Source: Bacteroidetes bacterium GWC2_46_850 (lineage in GTDB: Bacteria; Bacteroidota; Bacteroidia; Bacteroidales; Dysgonomonadaceae). From it: a DNA stretch of 64,000 bases. The notes beneath the pieces were generated by a model. That model was given only the letters and a program-made list of their open reading frames with translations, was not told the DNA's origin and ran no database searches. A program made the translations under genes and the position numbers. The number at the start of each line of letters is the position of its first letter. Within the stretch, counting starts at the first letter, position 1. Location of the stretch: contig MENQ01000030.1 of assembly GCA_001768325.1 (NCBI GenBank), positions 1-64,000 on the forward strand. Direction: 5' to 3'. Shown in pieces: positions 52,128 through 60,069 of this stretch.

Positions 52128-53195
52128 ATGCAAGGGAAAATTCGCATCAAGGATATTGCCGAGTTGGCAGGGGTATCTCCCGGCACAGTCGACCGGATTC
52201 TTCATAATCGTGGAAACGTCTCCGAACCTGCCCGGATTGCGGTGGAGGAGGTGTTGAAGAAGGTAAATTACAGACCGAATATACATGTTACGGGTCTTTC
52301 CCTGAAACGAAAATACAGGGTGGTGATCACTACGCCCAATGTGATGGAAGGAGAGTACTGGGAAAGTATTCATTCCGGTATTCAATATGCGTTGGAAGAA
52401 TATGAAAACATTCGCATCAAATGCTTGATCCACACCTATAACCAGTATGATATCTATTCCTGCAGGGAGGTCTACAATGAAATTGCGCAACTCGATGCCG
52501 ACGCGGTGATCATCGGTACCACTTTCAAGGAGGAATCGGTTCGGTTGGCTCATCAACTCGACGAAAAAGGGATTCCCTATATATTGGTCGACTCCATGGT
52601 GGAGAATACTTCCCCGCTGGCATATTTTACCTCCGATCACTATATCTGCGGATATCTGGTGGCAAAGCTGATCACCACCATCATTCCTCCCAATGCCGAT
52701 ATCGGCATGTTGCAGGCAGTCAGGGTCGGTGATGAAAGTGCCAACACAAGTATATTGAGAAAGAAAGGTTTCCAGGATTATCTGACCGAGCACCACATTA
52801 CAAACAAAATTGAGCGGATCCCTTTCACGGCAATGGAACCGGAGAAATATGATGAGCAGCTGGGTACATTTTTTCAGCACAACCACCAGATGGGAGGCGT
52901 GGTGGTGCTCAATTCACGGGGCGGCATTCTGGCCGATTATTTTGCCAGAAAAGGAATCAACGACATCAAGCTGATCTGTGTAGATCTCACCGCTCCAAAT
53001 AGAAAAGGTCTGAAAAATGGATACATCGACTTCCTGATCGGACAGGAACCGGAACATCAGGGTTTTCTGGCGATGAAGACGCTGATCGAATATCTGATTT
53101 ACAGACATCCCGTGAAGGTACAGAATTTTATTCAACTCGACATCCTGACGAGTGAGACCATCGATTACTACAAACGGTTCAACTTTATGTCCTGA
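52128..53195 (+). CDS. LacI-family transcriptional regulator, copy 2
   Basis: 355 residues, a tandem paralogue 29 bases after copy 1. By hand alignment about 265 of 355 positions are identical. Differences are few in the DNA-binding domain (7 in the first 60) and most frequent at about 181-300 of the effector domain; the final 55 residues are again well conserved. The helix-turn-helix stretch from AGVSPGTVDRI to GNVSE is unchanged, so both copies should read the same operators but may respond to different ligands or form heterodimers. It is convergent with the GH115 gene; the 77-base gap between them has no convincing terminator. Confidence 0.92.
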   Translation: MQGKIRIKDIAELAGVSPGTVDRILHNRGNVSEPARIAVEEVLKKVNYRPNIHVTGLSLKRKYRVVITTPNVMEGEYWESIHSGIQYALEEYENIRIKCLIHTYNQYDIYSCREVYNEIAQLDADAVIIGTTFKEESVRLAHQLDEKGIPYILVDSMVENTSPLAYFTSDHYICGYLVAKLITTIIPPNADIGMLQAVRVGDESANTSILRKKGFQDYLTEHHITNKIERIPFTAMEPEKYDEQLGTFFQHNHQMGGVVVLNSRGGILADYFARKGINDIKLICVDLTAPNRKGLKNGYIDFLIGQEPEHQGFLAMKTLIEYLIYRHPVKVQNFIQLDILTSETIDYYKRFNFMS

Positions 53196-53272
53196 TCGAA
53201 TTCTCCTTTTTCCGATCATCTTGATCTGCCCTATTCAAGGGGAGCCTTCTTTCAGAACAATAGAACATTTAT

Positions 53273-55597
53273 TCAGGTTGACCGGACAATCACCTCATCC
53301 AGGATGATGCCTGGCGTGAGCGCCTGTATCGTTATCGTCCTTTCTTTGGATGAAGGAGGTAGGACGATGGTCCGGAGCGCCTGATTGCGCAGCACGTTGT
53401 TCTTCCACTCCTCGCTCCGGTCGTAGGTCTCAAAGCTGATGTAACCCGGTCTCTCACCTTCAACATTTAAAGCTACCTCCAGCCTGCCATTGCCGGCTGG
53501 GTGGATGGGCACAAACGCCAGTGTTACGGTCAGTGCGTCGGATGACCGGGGAAGGGTAGCGCTAAAGGTGTCACCCTCCTGCAGTGCCAGTGCTTCACGG
53601 CTGTATCCCAGTTCTTTCACCACGTATGCACTGCTACTGAACTCCCCGTTGGAGGAAGATATCTTCCAACTTTTCCCTGCGGGTTCCGGTAGAGGAAGCG
53701 ATGTTTGTGTGGTGTCGACCGCCATAAAGACCGGAAGCTCCCTCGGCTTGTAATCCATCATGTATCTCCATTTGCCATCCAGCATGCTGTTGTACCTCTC
53801 CGTTAAAGTCACAATCTCCTCAAAAGCACCGGTGGAAACATGCCACGCTGCCTTGCCGTGTCGTGCAAGCTGAGCACCCAGCATCTTGCGGTTCATGGCA
53901 CAGAGGCTGCGCATCGGATATTCCACCAGTTGAAACCACTGTGCCTGATTGGCTTCACGAACATGTTGTGAGAGATCCCTGATCTCTTTCTCCAGCGCGT
54001 CGCAGCGCTCCAGTCGCTCCGTCACCTTCCGGTCGCTCCAGGGCAGATCTTTTACAATATTGTAAACCGGCTCACTTCGTTCCTCGGTACGGGTGTTGCC
54101 CAGAAACTCCGGCCGCCGCTCATAACTCAGCGCGTAATAACTGTTCCACAGGGGAACCAGTCTCCCAGCCATCTCCTCCCCAAATTCCCTGAAGAGCCAT
54201 TTTCTCAAATGCATGTTGCTGTCCCTCTGAAAGAGCAACTCTTTGTCCCATGCCAGATCCATACAGTACTCCAGCAGATACTCTCCCGGTTTGATGTCTC
54301 CCACGTTAAAAATCCAGATCTGTTGCACATCATGGTTGTACGCCCGCTCCAGTTCTGTGCGGATGAGCGCGGGTGAGGTGGTCGCCAGCCAAAGATAATC
54401 GTGCGGGCGACCCCAGTAGGAGATATGGTAATAGAGCCCGTTGCCTCCGCTGCGAGCCTGCTCCTGTTTGTTGGGCAGCGATCGCATGTAACCATAGTTG
54501 TCGTCGCACCACATCAGGGTGACATCATCCGGAACATTGAGTCCCGACCTGTATATATCCAGCACCTCCTTATAGGGGATAAATACCTGGGGAACAGCTG
54601 TGACGTCGCTGTGGATATATTTTTTAATCAAGTTCCGCTGATCTTTGAAAACCCGTTCCAACACGGTCTTTTGCTCCTCAATGGTTTGGGCACCCTGCAT
54701 CTTTCCATCATGTACACCCCTCATCCCGATGGTAAAGTAGTTATTGGATCCGGCCACTTCCTTCACCCTTTCCTCCCAGAACGCACACACCTTTTCGGCG
54801 TTGTTCACATAGTCGTACTCTCCCACACCTGCCGTGGGCCATTCAATGGGTGTGCTCCGCTGTAGCGGCTCACAATGTGATGTGCCGATGGTGATCCCAT
54901 AGCGGTCGGCCATCTCCCGGTTACCCTCCACAAAAAAGAAGGGTACTGTTACCTCATGCATGGCCGGCCAGATTATGTTGGCCCGCAGCCGCAGCATCAA
55001 CTCAAAGACAGCCTGGTAGGTTTTGGGACCCATTCTCCCTTTTTGATCCGACGGTTCATAATTTTTCCAGCTCCAGGGATTGATACCCCAATCCTCATCG
55101 TTGATGAAAAGACCCCGGTATAGCACTGCCGGTGCCTGTTCGGTGAGAAATCCAGCTTGAATCACCCATTCCTCTCTCCGGTCAGGTGTACTGTCGGCCC
55201 ACCAGACCCAGGGAGAAACCCCCAGCAAACGCGAAAGCTCCATGATACCGTAAGCAGTCCCGTTTGCATCGGAGCCGGTAACATGAAGCTTTCCTCCTTT
55301 CACTTCGATGCGGAATGCTTCATGCTTGGAGGCCATCGTTTTATGAGATTCGTTCCCGTTCAACGTATGGATAATCAGTTTCCCCGATTCACTTTTGCTG
55401 CTCTTCTGCAGGGAGGCACCCAGCACCTTGTCGAGGTCACCCTCGAACAGGGAGAGTGCTGTCTGCACCACAGGCGCGGCATCCCGATCCAGTTCATAAC
55501 GGATTGTTTCTCCTTTGGGGAAAACAATGTCCTGTGTCCTGGCGAAGGCGGACCACAGGAAAATCATACCGAGGAGGGGGCAGAGACGTTTGATCAT
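53273..55597 (-). CDS. GH115 alpha-glucuronidase, second copy
   Basis: 774 residues with a signal peptide. It keeps the GH115 pattern GVSPWVWWADSTPDRRE, VLYRGLFINDEDWGINPWSW, LRLRANIIWPAMHE, GITIGTSHCEPLQRS, FTIGMRGVHDGKM, LMWCDDNYGYMRSLP and QIWIFNVGDIKPGEYLLEY. It is clearly diverged from the copy at 27457 (for example DNYGYMR for DNWGNVR, and a longer WSWKNYEPSDQKG insertion). The C-terminal beta domain is present. It is the last gene of the third cluster, 7 bases after the GH2-CE12 fusion, so its uronide substrate may not be plain glucuronoxylan. Confidence 0.93.
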   Translation of the reverse strand: MIKRLCPLLGMIFLWSAFARTQDIVFPKGETIRYELDRDAAPVVQTALSLFEGDLDKVLGASLQKSSKSESGKLIIHTLNGNESHKTMASKHEAFRIEVKGGKLHVTGSDANGTAYGIMELSRLLGVSPWVWWADSTPDRREEWVIQAGFLTEQAPAVLYRGLFINDEDWGINPWSWKNYEPSDQKGRMGPKTYQAVFELMLRLRANIIWPAMHEVTVPFFFVEGNREMADRYGITIGTSHCEPLQRSTPIEWPTAGVGEYDYVNNAEKVCAFWEERVKEVAGSNNYFTIGMRGVHDGKMQGAQTIEEQKTVLERVFKDQRNLIKKYIHSDVTAVPQVFIPYKEVLDIYRSGLNVPDDVTLMWCDDNYGYMRSLPNKQEQARSGGNGLYYHISYWGRPHDYLWLATTSPALIRTELERAYNHDVQQIWIFNVGDIKPGEYLLEYCMDLAWDKELLFQRDSNMHLRKWLFREFGEEMAGRLVPLWNSYYALSYERRPEFLGNTRTEERSEPVYNIVKDLPWSDRKVTERLERCDALEKEIRDLSQHVREANQAQWFQLVEYPMRSLCAMNRKMLGAQLARHGKAAWHVSTGAFEEIVTLTERYNSMLDGKWRYMMDYKPRELPVFMAVDTTQTSLPLPEPAGKSWKISSSNGEFSSSAYVVKELGYSREALALQEGDTFSATLPRSSDALTVTLAFVPIHPAGNGRLEVALNVEGERPGYISFETYDRSEEWKNNVLRNQALRTIVLPPSSKERTITIQALTPGIILDEVIVRST

Positions 55598-55604
55598 TGT
55601 TCTT

Positions 55605-58600
55605 TTATTTTGTGACGCCTGTGTCGGATGCAGATAAAAAGTAACTTAACGGGAGCTGGAGCTCTTTTATTCCCTCCACTGCAAGGCCGGCAACCACTCT
55701 TGCTCCCTCACCGTTGAGGTGGGTATCATCCTGCTTGCCATCGGGGAAACGGGGGTAGTCGCCCGGTGCAAACCAGACGAAGAGCGATTTCGATTCTTCG
55801 TGTCCCATTGCCTGAATGGCGCTTCTTGTTTTTTTCTCCATGTCGATCAGGGGAACCTGAAGCTTTTCGGCCAGCACCCTCACTGCATCGGGATATTCGC
55901 CGTGTGTATAGGTGAGATTTCCCGCCGCATTAAATTTGCGCCGGACAATGGAGGTCATCAGCACCGGAAAAGCCCCCTTGCTTCTGGCACCCTGCACAAA
56001 ACGGGTCAGGTTGTCGGTATAAGCACCATGTGGATCGGCATAAACAGCCGGTTTGTTTATTTTCTCGTCGTTGTGGCCAAACTGGATAAAAAGGTAATCG
56101 CCCGGCTTCATGTTGTCCATCACCGTCTGCCATCGACCTTCATCGATAAAGCTTTTGGTGCTGCGTCCATTCCGGGCATAATTTTCAACCTTCACCTTCG
56201 TGCTGTCCAGATAGAGCGGCAGAGCCATGGCCCAGCCTCTTTCGGGGTTCCCGACGGTATCTTTGGGTGCCATGGTGGAGTCGCCGATGGTGTGGATGGT
56301 GATTTTTTTCTCTTTCTCACTGTCAGCCTTTTCATAAATATCTATTTCTACTATTCTGAGTTGCCCCTTCGCATTCATGGCATTGGGATCCCTGTATAGA
56401 TCCAGTTCTTTTGTCCCGGTAATTTCTACAATCTCTCCGAATGCATCCTTGTCGGTACTTTGTCCGATCAGCTGGATCCTGACAAACCTGCCTCTGGTGG
56501 GTTTCACCGGTATGGAGATGTACCCCAGACTCTTTTCCGTTTCACCCTCATAGACCAGTGTTTCATCAATGAAAATCTGGATGGGGTAACTTCTCATCCG
56601 CCATCCTGTCAACTTCAGATCAATTTCAGAGACCAGTGCATCCCGTTCCAGCTCATAGGTGATCCATCCGGTAGTGAGCAAGCCATCGTTGGCCCATTCG
56701 GAAAGTTCGTTGTCGTCGAAACAACTTTTTACCTGCTCCTCATTGGAACCTGCCATTGCATCGATAATCTTAATCTGATTGCGGGATACAGAAAATGATT
56801 CGCCTCCCAAGATTTCGTCTCTTCCCTTATAACCGGGTTGATGTTCTCCACTGATGTAAGTAGAGAGTCCATTTGTAACAGTTGTCGGGATTGATTTAAA
56901 TGTAATTGAGGCCGGAGTTAAACCGTTTGCTGTAGCCGTGAGTTTGATATTTCCGCTTTTGTCGGTCGATCGGATTAAAACCCGGTTAATTCCACATTCA
57001 ACCGGGAGATTTTGAGAGAGAATGTAGTTATCGGGCCCCTGGGCAATTCCACCTCTCCACTCTGCAGGACCTTCCAGAGTGAAGGATATCATGTCGTTGG
57101 CAAGGGGACAACGATTGCCGTTCTCATCCACCACTTCAACCTCCACCAGTGCCATATCGGCGCCATCTGCTTTAAATCCGTCGGGGGCCTGCATCAGTTT
57201 CAGCCTGACAGCCGCAGCCTCTCCTGTTGTCTCGAGCTTGTGGCGGCTCAATGTGTTTTTTGCATCGTCGTAGCTGACTGCCTCGAGCGTACCCGACTCC
57301 CAGCGGATGTTGCGGAAAGTGAACAGAAAGTGGTCGCTCCTTTCACCCATACCCTTTGATTTACCATTCACAAAAAGTTCAACCTCTTCACCGGATGAGA
57401 CTACGTAAATATCCTTGACAACTTCCGGTGTATAGTTCCAGTGTCCCACAATGTGGGTGCGGTAATTTTCCACATCCACCCATCCGTCCCACATCACCTG
57501 GTGAGCATAATATCCATCCTTCGGAATCCGCGTTGGGTCTGTAACGCCACTACGGCGGTAGTTTTCCGCTCCCCTGAAGTGCGTGTTGGAGTCGGAAAAG
57601 ATAATTTTCACCCCTCCCGAACTGACTCTTTTGCCGGTGCCGGGACGTACCCTGTAATAGTCGTTCCAGCGTGTTACCAGTTCTCTTGTAAAAGAGTCCT
57701 GATTGCGGTTATATGAACTTGCATTTTGATCTTTGTACAAAGGACCATCACCATCCTGATGGAAAGGATAGGAGTAGTTATCCCAATATTTTCGAAGACC
57801 CTCGTCCCTGCAGTACTCAGTGGCCCACATGGGATGTTTGGCACTTTTGTTAATATAAAGCATTTCCCCTCCATATTCAGCCAGTTTGCTGTCGAGCATC
57901 TCGCGGGAACCGATGGCTCTTCCGCCATATGGATCATACTGATTGCGAACGGCGATCATCTCCGCCATATGCTCCTCGCTGATCGATTCGTTGCCGCACT
58001 CGTAGAAAATGATGCTGGGGTTGTTCCTGTTGTAAATGATTGCATCCCGCATCAGCTCCACCCGCTGCTCCCATCGGCGACCCTCTACGTCTCTTTCTGC
58101 ATCACCAGCAGGCATAGCCTGTAACAATCCTACACGGTCGCACGATTCCACATCCTGTTTCCAGGGAGTGACATGCATCCAGCGCACCAGATTGCCATTG
58201 CCCTCCACGATCATCCGGTTACTGAAGTCGCTCAGCCATGCCGGCACCGACATCCCCACCGAGGGCCACTCGTTGCTGGTACGTTGTGCATAACCTTTCA
58301 GCTGTATCACACGGTCGTTCAGCCACACCATTCCCTCACCAAACCGGGTTTTACGAAATCCGGTTCGGGTAGTCACCCTGTCTACAGGTTTGTTATCAAC
58401 ATAGAGCGTGGTATATACCTTGTACAAATAGCCATGTCCCCAGCTCCAGAAATGAAGATTATCCACCTTGTCATGTACCCGGGTGGTAATTGTCTCTCCC
58501 GGCTGCAAGGTTATTTCGCTTCCTGCAACCTGTTTGATGATTTTTCCCTGCTCATCTTCTATGGCCATTTCAAAACGGAATGTCTTGGGTTGCTTGTATT

Positions 58601-59306
58601 CATTCTTTATCTCAGATTCGGCAAAGATGAGGGCATTTTTTTTACTTACATTGATTTCCCTTGCATAGATATAGGTACCTGTGGTACCCAGATTGCTGTA
58701 GAGAGGAAGTGTCTGGTAGAGACGATCGCTCACATGCAGATACACATTCTTGGGTATGCCGCCGTAGTTTGCATTAAAGTTGCGGTCGTTCCACTGATAC
58801 CGCTGGTTGGTTGCCCGTTCTCTGTATTCCCACGAATTATCGATCCGCACCGCCACCACATTCTCCCGGTTGTACTGGATGTGGTCGGTAATATCGAATC
58901 CGACAGCCATAACTCCATTCTCATGCAACCCCACACTTTTGCCATTGATAAAAAACTCCCCGCCAAAACGGATTCCTTCAAACTCAAGAAAAACCTTTTT
59001 ACCCTGATCACTTTTAGGTATTCTGAAGTGCTTACGGTACCAGACAATTGTGTCTGTAAGCTGATCGATAGCAACCTTGTATGCTTCATCTTCATTGAAT
59101 GCTCTTGGCAAAGTTACATCTTCCCATGAAGAATCCTTTAATCCGGTTTCTTTACCGTTTTCCAGATCGCCAATATGGAGTAACCAGTTACTGTTGAAAT
59201 TATATTTTATTCGTTGTGAGTTGTCTTGATTCACACCAGGTAACGCTACCTGTGAAAATAGCAATAGTATAAGAACTGCCATGCTGCTATAAAAAAATCG
59301 ATACAT
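55605..59306 (-). CDS. GH2-like hydrolase fused to a CE12-type SGNH acetylesterase
   Basis: 1233 residues with a signal peptide. The N-terminal part is GH2-like: sugar-binding domain (DSSWEDVTLPRAFNEDE, NWLLHIGD), Ig domain, and TIM barrel with a likely acid/base Glu in FYECGNESISEEHM and a likely nucleophile Glu in MWATEYCRDEG. DUF4982/Ig-like domains and a discoidin-like beta-sandwich (about 850-1000, GWITYELERDALVSEIDLKLTG) follow. The last roughly 230 residues are an SGNH esterase with GDSTMAP, NGRSTKS, FGHND and DDTHLN, as in rhamnogalacturonan acetylesterases (CE12). One polypeptide would thus deacetylate and trim the same branch. The glycosidic bond cut is unknown. A free-standing CE12 gene lies 12 bases upstream. 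Confidence 0.85.
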   Translation of the reverse strand: MYRFFYSSMAVLILLLFSQVALPGVNQDNSQRIKYNFNSNWLLHIGDLENGKETGLKDSSWEDVTLPRAFNEDEAYKVAIDQLTDTIVWYRKHFRIPKSDQGKKVFLEFEGIRFGGEFFINGKSVGLHENGVMAVGFDITDHIQYNRENVVAVRIDNSWEYRERATNQRYQWNDRNFNANYGGIPKNVYLHVSDRLYQTLPLYSNLGTTGTYIYAREINVSKKNALIFAESEIKNEYKQPKTFRFEMAIEDEQGKIIKQVAGSEITLQPGETITTRVHDKVDNLHFWSWGHGYLYKVYTTLYVDNKPVDRVTTRTGFRKTRFGEGMVWLNDRVIQLKGYAQRTSNEWPSVGMSVPAWLSDFSNRMIVEGNGNLVRWMHVTPWKQDVESCDRVGLLQAMPAGDAERDVEGRRWEQRVELMRDAIIYNRNNPSIIFYECGNESISEEHMAEMIAVRNQYDPYGGRAIGSREMLDSKLAEYGGEMLYINKSAKHPMWATEYCRDEGLRKYWDNYSYPFHQDGDGPLYKDQNASSYNRNQDSFTRELVTRWNDYYRVRPGTGKRVSSGGVKIIFSDSNTHFRGAENYRRSGVTDPTRIPKDGYYAHQVMWDGWVDVENYRTHIVGHWNYTPEVVKDIYVVSSGEEVELFVNGKSKGMGERSDHFLFTFRNIRWESGTLEAVSYDDAKNTLSRHKLETTGEAAAVRLKLMQAPDGFKADGADMALVEVEVVDENGNRCPLANDMISFTLEGPAEWRGGIAQGPDNYILSQNLPVECGINRVLIRSTDKSGNIKLTATANGLTPASITFKSIPTTVTNGLSTYISGEHQPGYKGRDEILGGESFSVSRNQIKIIDAMAGSNEEQVKSCFDDNELSEWANDGLLTTGWITYELERDALVSEIDLKLTGWRMRSYPIQIFIDETLVYEGETEKSLGYISIPVKPTRGRFVRIQLIGQSTDKDAFGEIVEITGTKELDLYRDPNAMNAKGQLRIVEIDIYEKADSEKEKKITIHTIGDSTMAPKDTVGNPERGWAMALPLYLDSTKVKVENYARNGRSTKSFIDEGRWQTVMDNMKPGDYLFIQFGHNDEKINKPAVYADPHGAYTDNLTRFVQGARSKGAFPVLMTSIVRRKFNAAGNLTYTHGEYPDAVRVLAEKLQVPLIDMEKKTRSAIQAMGHEESKSLFVWFAPGDYPRFPDGKQDDTHLNGEGARVVAGLAVEGIKELQLPLSYFLSASDTGVTK

Positions 59307-59318
59307 TAGATATATAGT

Positions 59319-60062
59319 TTATTTTATTAAAGTTATATTTTCGCTTAATCCCGATTTTAATTCAGCTATACCTTCAGCCACAAATTGTGCTACTTTTTTT
59401 GCTCCTTTTTCCATCATATGAGTATCATCCTGTAATCCATCTGGCTTTTTAGGATCTACACCGGGTTCTACCCATCTGTAATATGGTTTGGATGCCTCGT
59501 CTCCCAGCATTGTGATAAAGTCACGTGACTTTAGATTGACATCAATTAATGATACTTCCTCTTCCTTTGCAACTTTTCTGGTAATGGCAGGATAACCTTT
59601 GAGGCGATTATCGGTAAGATGACCGTTCACAAAGGTACGCATCACCAGTGAAGTTAGCAGAACAGGGTGGGCATCCTTTTCTCTTACATCTTCGACCATT
59701 CTTTTTAAATTGACTTCATACTCTTCATACGAAGTGTGCCGCTCTGGGCGTGTAGAAGCATCATTGTGACCAAACTGTATAAATACATAATCACCGGGTT
59801 TTACTTCCGACAATAGTTTATCCCATCTACCTTCAGCAATAAAGCTATTTGTACTTCGGCCACCTATGGCATGATTAACGACCTCGATATTTTCATTGAG
59901 ATAACAATCCAGCATTTGTCCCCAGCCTTTTATTAATCCATCTCTCTCTTCATTATAAGTCTGAGCTGTAGAGTCGCCAGCTATAAATATTTTAGTTTTA
60001 CTATCTTGTACTGTGATAAATCCCATTAGGAAAAGCGACAGTAGCACCAAAAATTGTTTCAT
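59319..60062 (-). CDS. CE12-type SGNH acetylesterase (rhamnogalacturonan acetylesterase-like)
   Basis: 247 residues with a short N-terminal signal. The SGNH blocks are IFIAGDSTAQTY (nucleophile Ser), HAIGGRSTNSFIAEGRW, FIQFGHNDAST and the Asp-His pair in LQDDTHMMEKG. Family members remove acetyl groups from pectin or related polysaccharides. The gene overlaps nothing and lies 7 bases after GH106 and 12 before the GH2-CE12 fusion, which contains a second domain of the same family. Whether the two target different acetyl positions is not visible. Confidence 0.88.
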   Translation of the reverse strand: MKQFLVLLSLFLMGFITVQDSKTKIFIAGDSTAQTYNEERDGLIKGWGQMLDCYLNENIEVVNHAIGGRSTNSFIAEGRWDKLLSEVKPGDYVFIQFGHNDASTRPERHTSYEEYEVNLKRMVEDVREKDAHPVLLTSLVMRTFVNGHLTDNRLKGYPAITRKVAKEEEVSLIDVNLKSRDFITMLGDEASKPYYRWVEPGVDPKKPDGLQDDTHMMEKGAKKVAQFVAEGIAELKSGLSENITLIK

Positions 60063-60069
60063 TTTTTCA

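Noticed and set aside
53196-53272. Terminator between the convergent lacI copy 2 and GH115 genes
   Set aside because: Only 4-5 bp stems (for example CCCT/AGGG) without U tracts were found, which is not enough to call.
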